This document shows positions 15,937 to 23,355 of a stretch of DNA of 25,778 bases, one piece after another (the first letter of the stretch is position 1; every line of letters begins with the position of its first letter). The notes below the pieces were generated by a model. The model was not told where the DNA came from and made no database searches. It was given only the letters and a program-made list of their open reading frames with translations. This DNA is from UBA5905 sp964609975 (lineage in GTDB: Bacteria; Bacillota; Clostridia; Oscillospirales; Acutalibacteraceae): contig CAZSTR010000022.1 of assembly GCA_964609975.1 (NCBI GenBank), forward strand, positions 1 to 25,778. Reading direction: 5' to 3'. A program made the position numbers and the translations under genes.

Positions 15937-16743
15937 TTATTTTTCCCGCATGAAAAATGTGCCAAAAAACACGGCCGCCTGCACCAAAATAATGGTCGGG
16001 CCGGTGGAAACCCCATTATAATAGGACAAAAGCAGACCCAGCACCCCGGAGAACAGGCCAAACGCCAGCGTCAAAAGGTGATAGCTGGCGGTGGAGCGCG
16101 CCACATGGCGAGCGGCCGCCGCCGGCAAAATCATCATCGCGTTTATCAACAGCAGGCCCACCCAGCGTATTGCCAGCATCACCACCACGGCGATGAGCAC
16201 CACAAACAGATTGTCTATCAGCCGCACCGGCAGGCCCTTGCTTCGTGCCACGGTGGAGCTGATGCTCACCGCATGGAAGCCGTTGAAGCAAAGCACCCAC
16301 ACCACCGCCGTCAACGCCAGCAACCCCGCCAGAACATACAGCTCCTGTCGGGTAATGCTCAACACATCGCCAATCAGCAGGCTTTGATAATTGGCGAAGC
16401 TCCCGCTCCGGGACAAAATCACCAGGCCCACAGCCACACCCACCGAGGAAAACACCCCGATCACCGTGTCGGTGGAGGCCATGCGCGAATGGCGAATTCG
16501 ATTCATCAGCAACGCGAACACCACCGCAAAGGCCACCATCACCCATTCATAGCGGCTGACCCCCGCCACCACGCCGATGGCCACCCCAGTCAGCGCCGAA
16601 TGGCCCAGCGCATCGGAGAAAAAGGACATCCCGTTGTTCACAACCAGCGTTCCGAGAATCGAAAGCAGGGGCACCAGCAACAAAATCGCCCAAAGAGCCG
16701 TGCGCATAAAATCATACTGCCAAAAGCTCAACAGCACATCCAT
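15937..16743 (-). CDS. znuB: Zinc/manganese ABC transporter permease
   Basis: 268 residues, about eight TM helices, of the ABC-3 permease family. NNGMSFFSDALGHSALTGVAIG near residue 40 and the late VGLLLINAMMILPAAAARHVA segment are characteristic. It forms the membrane channel for divalent metal import. The ATG at 16743 shares its A with the TGA stop of the ATPase gene (TGATG), and GGAGGT lies inside the end of that gene, so translation is likely coupled. Zinc rather than manganese is inferred from the His-rich binding protein. Confidence 0.92.
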   Translation of the reverse strand: MDVLLSFWQYDFMRTALWAILLLVPLLSILGTLVVNNGMSFFSDALGHSALTGVAIGVVAGVSRYEWVMVAFAVVFALLMNRIRHSRMASTDTVIGVFSSVGVAVGLVILSRSGSFANYQSLLIGDVLSITRQELYVLAGLLALTAVVWVLCFNGFHAVSISSTVARSKGLPVRLIDNLFVVLIAVVVMLAIRWVGLLLINAMMILPAAAARHVARSTASYHLLTLAFGLFSGVLGLLLSYYNGVSTGPTIILVQAAVFFGTFFMREK

Positions 16744-17474
16744 CAACAGCCACCTCCTCCGGGGAACGCCTGGGAAAAGGCGGTGGAGGAAAACACATCC
16801 GCCGGACTGCCGGAGGCCAGCACCCGCCGATCCAACAGCACCACCCGATCCGCATGGCGACGGACAAAATCCAAATCGTGAGAAATCAGCAAAATCACCA
16901 TGTCGTCCTGTCGCAACCGCTCCAACAGCTCATAAAACAGCTGAAGCCCCGCGCGATCCACGCCGGACACCGGCTCATCCAGCACCAGCATATCCGGGTG
17001 AGGCCGCGTGGCAATCGCTAACAGTACCCGCTGCAGCTCGCCCCCGGACAGACGCCCCAAGGGCTTGTCCAGCAGGCCGTCCGCGGCGAAGCGGGCAAAA
17101 TGCGCCTCCAGCTCCCGCCGTAAGGCGCGGGGGGGCGGCAAAAACGCCGGCCAGCGCGAGGAGAAGGTCACCGCCGCATCCAGCACCGTCGCCGGCGCGC
17201 CGGGATCCACATTCAGGCTTTGAGGCACATAGCCGATGCGAGGCTTTTTGTCTGCGGGGATTCCGTTATGCCCGGAAAAGACCACCTCGCCCTCATGGGA
17301 CAGCTCTCCCAAAACGGCCTTGAACAGCGTGCTCTTTCCCGCGCCGTTGCGGCCGATGACCGCCGTGATTTCGCCGCAATGGGCATGGAGGCTCACATCC
17401 TCCACCAGCGTCTGCCCGCCCGTGCGCACGGTGATATGATTGATTTTCAAACAATGCAAGCCGCAGCCGCTCAT
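16743..17474 (-). CDS. znuC: Zinc/manganese ABC transporter ATP-binding protein
   Basis: 243 residues. Walker A is GRNGAGKST (about residue 43), the Q-loop is YVPQSLNVD, the signature is LSGGELQRVLLA, Walker B is MLVLDEPVSGVD and the H-loop is LISHD. YVPQ and EPVSGVD are typical of the ABC-3 metal-uptake group. The ATG at 17474 follows GGGAGG, and it overlaps the znuA stop by four bases (ATGA). A GTG at 17492 is in frame but precedes the ribosome binding site. The gene order A-C-B and both overlaps show a single operon. Confidence 0.93.
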   Translation of the reverse strand: MSGCGLHCLKINHITVRTGGQTLVEDVSLHAHCGEITAVIGRNGAGKSTLFKAVLGELSHEGEVVFSGHNGIPADKKPRIGYVPQSLNVDPGAPATVLDAAVTFSSRWPAFLPPPRALRRELEAHFARFAADGLLDKPLGRLSGGELQRVLLAIATRPHPDMLVLDEPVSGVDRAGLQLFYELLERLRQDDMVILLISHDLDFVRRHADRVVLLDRRVLASGSPADVFSSTAFSQAFPGGGGC

Positions 17475-18421
17475 TCGTTCTCCCTCCCACACGCTTCCAA
17501 CAGCGCCGCTGTTTTTTCCATAGCCGTCAGCCAGCTATCCGCACCGGCGCCGTTCACACCGGTATCCACCACCAGCACCTGGCAGGCATCCACCAGCCGC
17601 TCCACGCTTCCATAGCGCGCCGTATATTGGCTGTCATAAAAAATCAGCGCGGTCGGATTGGCAGCCACCGTCCGCTCCGCTTCCGCCAGCGCACCGGCGG
17701 ACACACCGCCCTCCTCGCCGGCCGAAAGCGTCACCGTCGCCTGAAAGCCCAAATCCTCCACCAGATAGGCCAGCGAATCGTGGAACAGCACACAGGAGCG
17801 CTTTCCAAGACGGTTCGCCGCCGTCGTCAGCCGCTCCTCCACCGCCCGGATCCTCTCCCGATAAACGGCTGCATTTTCCTGATATGCCGCCGCGTGAGCA
17901 CCATCCAGCGCAGACAGCGCCCGCTCCACCGCCGTCACCTGGAGAGCATAGCGGGCGGGACTGACCCAAATATGCTCGTTGTCTGTGTGATCATGGTCGT
18001 AGTCGTGGCCATGCCCCTCATGAGCGTGTCCGTCGGAGGTCAGCAGAGAAATCCCCTCCGAGGTGTCCACCACCGCCGCCATCAGCTCCGGCAACACATC
18101 CGTTAGGAAGCTCTCCGCGCCGGCGCCGTTGAGCACCACCAAATCCGCCCCCTCCAGCGAAATGCGATTGGCCGGGGACAGCTGGTAATCATGCAAACAA
18201 CCGGTGGAGGCGCCGGTCAGATTTTCCACCCGCACACCGTCTACACCCACCGTGAGATTTTTCACCGCCGCATACAGCGGCCAGGTGGTGGTCAACACGG
18301 TTTTTTCTTTTTCGGCGCGTTGCACCGTGCCGGTGAACAGGGTCAGCAGCGCACCCACCGCCGTGATCCCCACCAACAGCAACGCCACCGCTCCATACCG
18401 CTTTGCTGTGCTTTTCTGCAT
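17471..18421 (-). CDS. znuA: Zinc-binding protein of ABC transporter (cluster A-1)
   Basis: 316 residues from the ATG at 18421, which has GAGGA six bases upstream. An N-terminal hydrophobic segment (about 9-32) is a signal or anchor, with no clear lipobox Cys. The mature protein is a cluster A-1 metal-binding protein. LTTTWPLYAAVKNLTVG starts it, and metal ligands are likely His77 (GCLHDYQLSP), a His in the EHIWVSP motif (about 150), a later His in VLFHDSL and an Asp near the end (YDSQYTA). A His/Asp-rich loop at about 132-150 (HAHEGHGHDYDHDH) is the zinc-specific feature. A longer start at 18475 is possible but lies closer to the promoter and lacks a ribosome binding site. Confidence 0.92.
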   Translation of the reverse strand: MQKSTAKRYGAVALLLVGITAVGALLTLFTGTVQRAEKEKTVLTTTWPLYAAVKNLTVGVDGVRVENLTGASTGCLHDYQLSPANRISLEGADLVVLNGAGAESFLTDVLPELMAAVVDTSEGISLLTSDGHAHEGHGHDYDHDHTDNEHIWVSPARYALQVTAVERALSALDGAHAAAYQENAAVYRERIRAVEERLTTAANRLGKRSCVLFHDSLAYLVEDLGFQATVTLSAGEEGGVSAGALAEAERTVAANPTALIFYDSQYTARYGSVERLVDACQVLVVDTGVNGAGADSWLTAMEKTAALLEACGRENE

Positions 18422-18479
18422 TCTTCGTCCTCGTTTTCTATCAGCAATCGTATTATCCATATTAAAATCAACCATACGT

Positions 18480-18508
18480 TAAATACTTATCGTTGTATTG
18501 CTTGTCAA
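18480..18508 (-). promoter_or_regulatory. Candidate znuACB promoter with possible operator dyad
   Basis: In the AT-rich gap 18422-18512, TTGACA (18508-18503) is followed after 17 bp by TATTTA (18485-18480), a poor -10. The spacer holds a dyad, AATAC-N8-GTATT (18482-18499). A metal-responsive repressor could bind there, but it does not match the Zur box I know. Confidence 0.4.
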
Positions 18509-18512
18509 TTAT

Positions 18513-19052
18513 TCAATTTGTAAAAATCCGTTTTTCCAACCCGGAACGACACAGGGCAGCGGCCAACACCGTGCCCCCCACGCAGCAGGCGGCCAGCTCT
18601 TCCAAGCCAACCCACAGCACCTGAATCCACAAAAGCGTTATGGAAAACTCCGGCGCTACCAGCGCCAGCTCTCCCCCCACGATCAGCGCGTTGCACAAAA
18701 CCGGCGGAAGGGTGGAAAGCACCGGCACACCGGCCACCTGCCGGTTACGCACCCAATAGCTCATCAGCGCCGCCAGGCCGGTGGCCAGCGGGCCGAGCAG
18801 CAAATCCAGCGCCCCCGCCGGGTTCGCTCCCGTGGACAGCCCCGCAAGATTGGACACGAAGCAACCCACCGTCAGCCCCGGAATCGCCGCCGGGGTGAAG
18901 GCCGCCAGCACTGTCAGCGACTCCGCCAAGCGGAACTGGAACAGTCCATAGGACAGCGGCGCCAATACCAGCGTCAGCGCCGCATATAATCCACCAATCA
19001 AGCCGGCGGTCACCAAACGATTTGTAACCGTCGCTCCATTCGTTTTTCTCAT
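18513..19052 (-). CDS. queT: QueT family queuosine-precursor transporter
   Basis: 179 residues with five or six hydrophobic segments. FRLAESLTVLAAFTPAAIPGLTVGCFVSNL and LDLLLGPLATGLAALMSYW are the QueT (PF06177) signature. QueT is the substrate-specificity component of an ECF-type importer that takes up queuine or preQ1-like precursors for tRNA modification. Its ECF energy module is not in the window. AGGAG eight bases before the ATG forms the 3' end of the preQ1-I riboswitch. The stop lies four bases from the znuA -35 box, and I see no terminator between them. Confidence 0.9.
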   Translation of the reverse strand: MRKTNGATVTNRLVTAGLIGGLYAALTLVLAPLSYGLFQFRLAESLTVLAAFTPAAIPGLTVGCFVSNLAGLSTGANPAGALDLLLGPLATGLAALMSYWVRNRQVAGVPVLSTLPPVLCNALIVGGELALVAPEFSITLLWIQVLWVGLEELAACCVGGTVLAAALCRSGLEKRIFTN

Positions 19053-19060
19053 TTTTCTGT

Positions 19061-19104
19061 CTCCTTTAGTTTTGTTTTAGGTCAGGAAGGTCTCGAACTG
19101 ACCC
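19061..19104 (-). promoter_or_regulatory. preQ1-I riboswitch controlling queT translation
   Basis: Read on the minus strand, stem P1 is GGTCAG (19103-19098) with CTGACC. The loop is TTCGAGACCTTC, and the A-rich tail is TAAAACAAAACTAAAGGAG. The loop CCTT can pair with tail AAGG to form the H-type pseudoknot that defines preQ1-I. That pairing would bury the AAGGAG ribosome binding site (19066-19061), so ligand should lower QueT synthesis. No separate promoter is clear in the 28 bases above it. Confidence 0.88.
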
Positions 19105-19130
19105 GGAAGCTTTTTTCCGTTATTGCGCCC

Positions 19131-19907
19131 TCATTCTGCAGAGCGCGGACCTTGGTTCTCGCCGGGACGGCGGCGATACACATAGCACCGTCCATCCTTC
19201 TCTCGCGTCACCACCTCCATCTCCAATAAAATTTTCACCAGCCCGCTCAACCGACGGCCATGCAGACGGGTCGCCTTTTCCAGCTCCGCCGCCGTGAACG
19301 CCTCCGGCAGGGCGGCGGGCAACAGCGCCTCATAATCCGCCGGCGCGGTCAGCTCCAACACCTCCGGCGGACAACTCCGCTCCAAGCGGGGATACCGCTC
19401 CAGGCGATGGCTCCCCCGCTTTCCGTCTGCGCCCCAGCCGTCCGCCAGCCGATGCTCCTCCACATCCAACAGCACCAGCCGCACCGTCAGCCGTGAGTTC
19501 TTCAGGCAGGGCAGCAAATACACCAGCTCCCGCGCGCCGTCAGAAAAGCTCCCCCGTCGCGGGGACAAACGCTCGCCGGAAACCTCACCGCTGTCCGGGT
19601 TCACCCAGCACAACCATTTTCGCCGCACCAGCGGATGCACCAGCGTCACCGGGTATTGCTCCAGAAGCCTTTCCAGCTTCGGGCGCATGGCCGAAAAGCC
19701 GGCGGTCTGGATTTCGGTGACCCGTTCTCCATCGAACACATCCGCCACATAGCCCTGGGGCAGGGAAATCTCCCAGTGACTTTCCTCCGCGTCCACCCAG
19801 CACTTCAGCGCCGCGTGCAGGGTTTTCTCCCCCAGCGTTCCGATGCTACGCCCGGTGGCGGCTCCATACAGCTCCCGCGACCGTTCCAGCGCCTCCTCAA
19901 GCTCCAC
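19131..19907 (-). CDS. Conserved protein, PD-(D/E)XK nuclease-like N-domain and C-terminal winged-helix-like region
   Basis: 258 residues from a GTG at 19907 that follows GGAGG. The frame is open further upstream, but that part overlaps the thioesterase gene and is Arg-rich and unlike protein. The N-terminal half has LGEKTLHAALKCWVD, HWEISLPQGYVADVFDG and TEIQTAGFSAMRPKL. The spacing E, then ADVF, then EIQ is what a PD-(D/E)XK fold shows with Gln in place of Lys. KWLCWVNPDSGEV and RLVLLDVEEHRL follow. The last 70 residues look like a winged helix (TAAELEKATRLHGRRLSGLV). I recall similar uncharacterised proteins in other Firmicutes. Nuclease activity is inference. It overlaps the thioesterase by 11 bases. 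Confidence 0.75.
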   Translation of the reverse strand: MELEEALERSRELYGAATGRSIGTLGEKTLHAALKCWVDAEESHWEISLPQGYVADVFDGERVTEIQTAGFSAMRPKLERLLEQYPVTLVHPLVRRKWLCWVNPDSGEVSGERLSPRRGSFSDGARELVYLLPCLKNSRLTVRLVLLDVEEHRLADGWGADGKRGSHRLERYPRLERSCPPEVLELTAPADYEALLPAALPEAFTAAELEKATRLHGRRLSGLVKILLEMEVVTREKDGRCYVYRRRPGENQGPRSAE

Positions 19908-20658
19908 CGGCAGCCCCCTCCAGACAAACCTTCGCCTCGAAAATCGAGCCGCTATCTCCCGCGCCCCGCAAAAACAGAGCTTCCTCCGCCACCGCGCTTT
20001 CCAGCGCAATGCGGTCGCCCACCTTCGCCTCATGCACAAATCGAATCCATGCCTCCGTCGGCCGTTTCCCCACCGGGAGCGCGTCCTCACATAAGTCCGC
20101 ATAATGGGTGTTATTCATGTGGCCGTTCATATCCGCGTCCGAGGGGCGCACCTGGTATTCCCCCGCCGGCGACAGGGGCGGAAGCACCAGCCGTCCGGGG
20201 TCGGCGCAGGCCACGGTGCGCTCCGTCTGCTCCGGAATTCCAAAGGCGTCAAACTCCTCGCCCCGCAACAGGCGATGCCCCTCTGTGGACACCAGCGCGA
20301 ACTCCGTCACCCCGCGAATCAGCTCCTCACCCACCGGAGTCATCCAACGATGGCAACGCAAAAAGCGGGGGCCTTTTCGCTGTCTGTGCCAGGTTTCCAG
20401 CACAACCGCTTCCCCCATCCGGGGGGCGCGCAAAATTTCTCCATGCCAGCGGGTACACACGAAGGCCATCCCGTGGGCGGCCATGCCGTTCCAGCCCAAG
20501 CCGCCCGGCGAAAAATGTCCCTCCGCCGCCTCCTGCTGATAGCGTAACAGCGAAGACAGGCGCAGACATACATCCGGCCCCACATCATAGGACGCGATTT
20601 TCAGCGACGCAGAATGTACGGATTGTATTTTACTTGCATCGATATACAGCTCGGACAT
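19897..20658 (-). CDS. Acyl-ACP thioesterase
   Basis: 253 residues, a double hot-dog protein of PF01643 type. The first hot-dog includes LSSLLRYQQEAAEGHF and FVCTRWHGEI. The second includes VRPSDADMNGHMNNTHYADL, which carries the D-x-N-x-H residues used in catalysis by plant FatA/FatB and bacterial relatives. It hydrolyses acyl-acyl carrier protein to free fatty acid and ends chain growth. GGAGGAGT before the ATG sets the start. It sits 39 bases after parB and overlaps the next gene, so it belongs to the parAB run. Confidence 0.92.
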   Translation of the reverse strand: MSELYIDASKIQSVHSASLKIASYDVGPDVCLRLSSLLRYQQEAAEGHFSPGGLGWNGMAAHGMAFVCTRWHGEILRAPRMGEAVVLETWHRQRKGPRFLRCHRWMTPVGEELIRGVTEFALVSTEGHRLLRGEEFDAFGIPEQTERTVACADPGRLVLPPLSPAGEYQVRPSDADMNGHMNNTHYADLCEDALPVGKRPTEAWIRFVHEAKVGDRIALESAVAEEALFLRGAGDSGSIFEAKVCLEGAAGGA

Positions 20659-20697
20659 ATAACTCCTCCGAAATCCGGCGAAAAGCCGCCATCGCGC

Positions 20698-21555
20698 TCA
20701 TTCACCGCGCTCGGCCAGCCGCTTCGCCAACGCCCGCACATCCTCGGCGTCAAAAAACTCCACCTGTAGCCAGCCGCCTTTTTCGCCGCCGATCACCTTC
20801 ACCTGGCGCCCCAAACTTTCCCGCAACGCCAGCTCCACCTCGTCAAAAAAGCTCTCGCGGCGCGCTTTCGGCGCCGCGGCGCGGGGGGCGCGCTTCGCCG
20901 CCTTCGCCAGCCGCTCCAGCTCGCGCACCGACAGTCCCCGTTCCACTGCAGCCTGCGCCATCTCCGTCTGCTTTTCCACTCCGTCGAAGGCCAATAGCGA
21001 CCGGGCGTGTCCCGCCGAAAGGGTTCCCGCCGAAACCAGCTCCGTCACAGCCTCCGGCAAATGCAACAGCCGCAGGGCGTTCGCCACCGCCGGGCGGGAC
21101 TTGTTCACCACCTGCGCCGTTTGTTCCTGGGTCATTCCGTAGCTTTCCATCAGCGTACGATAGCCCAGCGCCTCCTCCATGGGGTTCAAATCCTCCCGCT
21201 GGAGATTTTCGATGAGAGCAAGCTCCGCCGCCTCCTGCTCGTTCATATCCCGCACCACCACGGGCACCTCCGTCAGCCCCGCCAGCTGGGATGCCCGCCA
21301 CCGGCGCTCGCCGGCAACCAGCTGATAGCTCCCATCCGGCATCGGACGTACCAGCAGAGGCTGTAAAACGCCATGCTGGGCGATCGAGGCCGCCAGCTCC
21401 TGCAACGCCTCATCGTCGAACTGCTTTCGCGGCTGTTCCCGGTTGGGCACAATTTCCCGCAGGGAAAGGGTCACCGTCCGCCCCGCATCCTCCAGCGTGT
21501 TTTCCGCAAAAAGCACATCCAGCCCTTTTCCGAGGCCGCCTTTTTTCATCGCCAT
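20698..21555 (-). CDS. parB: Chromosome partitioning protein ParB (Spo0J-like)
   Basis: 285 residues, the usual length for chromosomal ParB. The N-terminal GKGLDVLF segment is the ParA-contacting tip. The CTPase/ParB core has NREQPRKQF, LAASIAQHGVLQPLLVRP, VAGERRWRA (about 82-90) and LIENLQREDLNPMEEA. A helix-turn-helix (about 140-165, MTQEQTAQVVNKSRPAVANA) binds parS, and a basic linker leads to the C-terminal dimer domain. A parS-like site is 1.7 kb upstream at 23248-23263. GGGAG precedes the ATG. It starts 50 bases after parA. Confidence 0.96.
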   Translation of the reverse strand: MAMKKGGLGKGLDVLFAENTLEDAGRTVTLSLREIVPNREQPRKQFDDEALQELAASIAQHGVLQPLLVRPMPDGSYQLVAGERRWRASQLAGLTEVPVVVRDMNEQEAAELALIENLQREDLNPMEEALGYRTLMESYGMTQEQTAQVVNKSRPAVANALRLLHLPEAVTELVSAGTLSAGHARSLLAFDGVEKQTEMAQAAVERGLSVRELERLAKAAKRAPRAAAPKARRESFFDEVELALRESLGRQVKVIGGEKGGWLQVEFFDAEDVRALAKRLAERGE

Positions 21556-21605
21556 ATCGCTCTTTCTCCCTTTCGCTCGTTGTTTTTCAAAAAGCCTTCG
21601 CGCCT

Positions 21606-22367
21606 TTATCCGTAGGACAACAGCTCCTCCGCCACCGCCCGATAGGCTTTCGCTCCCTTGGAGCCTTTGTCATAATAATTGATAGGGCGGCCATAGCTGG
21701 GGGCTTCAGCCAACCGCACGCTACGGGGCACCACCGCACTATACACCTTTCGCGGGAAAAACCGCTTCACCTCGGCCGCCACCTGCTGAGTCAGATTTGT
21801 CCGTCCGTCATACATGGTGAACAGCACCCCCTCCAGCTCCAGGCCGGGGTTATACAGCCGCTTCACCTGGCGCACGGTGGCAATCAACTGGGACAGCCCC
21901 TCCAGCGCATAATATTCCGGCTGAACCGGAATCAAAAAGGTATCGGCCGCCACCAGCGCATTCAGCGTCAGCAAACCCAGCGCCGGCGGGCAATCCACAA
22001 GAATATAATCATATTGCTCCCGATAGGGCGCCAAAGCCGCCTTCAACCGGCCTTCCCGCCGGGGCAAATCCACCAGCTCCAGCTCCGCCCCCGCCAGCGC
22101 CACACTGGAGGGAATCAGCGACAGCCGGGAAAACTCCGTGGGCACCGCCGCTTTTTCCGCACCCTCGCTCCCGGCCAGCAAATCATATGTGGACAGCTGC
22201 ACCCTTCGTTTATCCAAACCCACGCCGCTGGTGGCGTTCCCCTGGGGGTCTATATCCACCAGCAAACAGCCTTTCCCCAGCTCAGCCACCGTCGCCGCCA
22301 GATTCACCGCCGTTGTTGTTTTTCCGACGCCACCCTTTTGGGTCACGACCGCTATCACCTTTGCCAT
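21606..22367 (-). CDS. parA: Chromosome partitioning ATPase ParA (Soj-like)
   Basis: 253 residues, a MinD/ParA-type ATPase. The deviant Walker A KGGVGKTTTAVN is near residue 11, CLLVDIDPQGNATSG near 35 and the Walker B region YILVDCPPALGLLTLNAL near 121. It is full length and lacks an N-terminal helix-turn-helix, as expected of chromosomal Soj. It drives segregation and affects replication initiation together with ParB. The start ATG follows AAGG/GGAG. It is distinct from the truncated ParA at 25478-25717, which differs in codon use. Confidence 0.96.
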   Translation of the reverse strand: MAKVIAVVTQKGGVGKTTTAVNLAATVAELGKGCLLVDIDPQGNATSGVGLDKRRVQLSTYDLLAGSEGAEKAAVPTEFSRLSLIPSSVALAGAELELVDLPRREGRLKAALAPYREQYDYILVDCPPALGLLTLNALVAADTFLIPVQPEYYALEGLSQLIATVRQVKRLYNPGLELEGVLFTMYDGRTNLTQQVAAEVKRFFPRKVYSAVVPRSVRLAEAPSYGRPINYYDKGSKGAKAYRAVAEELLSYG

Positions 22368-22418
22368 GCTTCTCCGCCTTTCTTCGGGGTCGCTCCGCGC
22401 CCCGCCCTTAGCTTTTTC

Positions 22419-23069
22419 TTATCGTTCCGTTTCCTGCACGCGCACCCGCGGCAAATTCCAACGAAAATGGGATGCCAGCAACCGAATCGCCACAACCACC
22501 AGCACACCCACCAGCATCGCCGCCGTTTCGTTCCGTCGGCGCAATAGCTGATAGCACAGGCTCCCCGCCAGTGCCGCCAGCGCATAAATCCGCTTGCGTA
22601 GCACAAAGGGGCGGCTTCCTGCCAGCACATCCCGCATCATTCCGCCGCCGACGGCGGTTGTCATACCGAGAAACAGCACCAGAAGGGTGTTTTCGCCATA
22701 TCCGGCGACCACCGTCACCTGGGCGCCCACCACGGCGAAGGCGCCCAGCCCCACCGCGTCGAACACATTGATCACCCGGTCCACCAGCTCCCGGCGCCGC
22801 TGCATCCAGCTATAGCTGAAATAGACCACGCAGAAAACCGCCAATGAAGCAACCAGCGCCACCAAAATATACCGTCCGTCCATAAAGGCTGCCGGCGGAA
22901 CGCGGCCGAGAAGGGTATCCCGCAGGATTCCGCCCCCCACCGCTGTCACGGCGCCCAAAAACAGCACCCCGAACACATCCATCGCCAAATCCGCCGCCAC
23001 CAACGCGCCGGACACGGCGAAGGCCACCGTTCCGACCATCTCTGCAAGAAAAAACACCCATTCGACCAT
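22419..23069 (-). CDS. UPF0126 (TRIC-like/glycine transporter domain) membrane protein
   Basis: 216 residues with seven TM helices built from two repeats of the same domain. Repeat 1 has AVSGALVAADLAMDVFG and TAVGGGILRDTLLG. Repeat 2 has AVVGAQVTVVAGYGENT and TAVGGGMMRDVLAG. The paired GGGxxRDxL motifs are the family mark. Members relate to TRIC cation channels, and some have been linked to glycine transport. Substrate is not evident here. The start at 23069 follows GAGGAG. Longer in-frame starts up to 23144 give a Lys/Arg-rich extension within the leader. It is the first gene of the parAB run. Confidence 0.88.
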   Translation of the reverse strand: MVEWVFFLAEMVGTVAFAVSGALVAADLAMDVFGVLFLGAVTAVGGGILRDTLLGRVPPAAFMDGRYILVALVASLAVFCVVYFSYSWMQRRRELVDRVINVFDAVGLGAFAVVGAQVTVVAGYGENTLLVLFLGMTTAVGGGMMRDVLAGSRPFVLRKRIYALAALAGSLCYQLLRRRNETAAMLVGVLVVVAIRLLASHFRWNLPRVRVQETER

Positions 23070-23193
23070 GCTTGGCCTTCTCCTCTGCTTTTGTTTTTTG
23101 CGAAAAGCGCAGGATTTTCCTTCGTATGATTGTTTTCTTTCCACTATTTCGCCGGGTTTTCCCGTTTTTCATGTTCTTTTCGCATCCTTTCAT

Positions 23194-23222
23194 AGTTTAT
23201 CATAGAAGCGGCCGTCTGTAAA
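23194..23222 (-). promoter_or_regulatory. Promoter of the UPF0126-parA-parB run
   Basis: On the minus strand, TTTACA (23222-23217), a 17-bp spacer and TAAACT (23199-23194), with TGA before the -10 (extended form). It leaves a leader of about 115 bases containing short hairpins and no clear riboswitch. Confidence 0.65.
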
Positions 23223-23237
23223 TGGTTTTTTTCGCGA

Positions 23238-23273
23238 AAAAGCGGAATGTTTCATGTGAAACATTCCGCTTTT
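23238..23273. other. parS-like site inside a perfect 17-bp-arm inverted repeat
   Basis: TGTTTCATGTGAAACA (23248-23263) differs from the parS consensus TGTTTCACGTGAAACA at one central base. The palindrome extends far beyond parS: arms 23238-23254 and 23257-23273 match perfectly around a central TG. A separate palindrome, TTTTTCGCGAAAAA (23228-23241), abuts it. It lies between the uraA terminator and the parAB-run promoter. ParB binding is inferred from sequence only. Confidence 0.75.
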
Positions 23274-23294
23274 CCCCGTTTTCTTTTCCTCTCC

Positions 23295-23334
23295 AAAAAG
23301 AACACAAAGAAGGCCACCCAAATGGGCGGCCTTC
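23295..23334 (-). terminator. Terminator of pyrR-uraA
   Basis: On the minus strand, GAAGGCCGCCC (23334-23324) pairs with GGGTGGCCTTC (23319-23309) through one G-U around a 4-base loop. TTTGTGTTCTTTTT follows. Confidence 0.88.
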
Positions 23335-23355
23335 TCAAAAGGGAAGCTTTATTTC

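Noticed and set aside
15670..16881. Long + strand open frame (about 400 codons) through the terminator and znuB
   Set aside because: It runs through a strong terminator hairpin and the znuB gene, and the translation is His/Gln/Arg-rich shadow sequence. Only its first part was considered for the possible remnant at 15654-15872.
19908..20102. N-terminal extension of the nuclease-like protein up to 20102
   Set aside because: The extra 65 residues are almost all Arg, Trp and Ala and overlap the thioesterase gene in another frame. The GTG at 19907 with GGAGG fits better.
19635..21215. Long + strand open frame (about 525 codons) across the thioesterase and parB region
   Set aside because: Low-complexity Pro/Arg/Ser content, crosses three real genes on the other strand, and has no start signal.
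22810..23171. Small basic ORF in the leader of the UPF0126 gene
   Set aside because: Opens at an ATG with poor spacing from AAAGGA and runs far into the UPF0126 gene in another frame. The translation becomes Gly/Arg-rich shadow.
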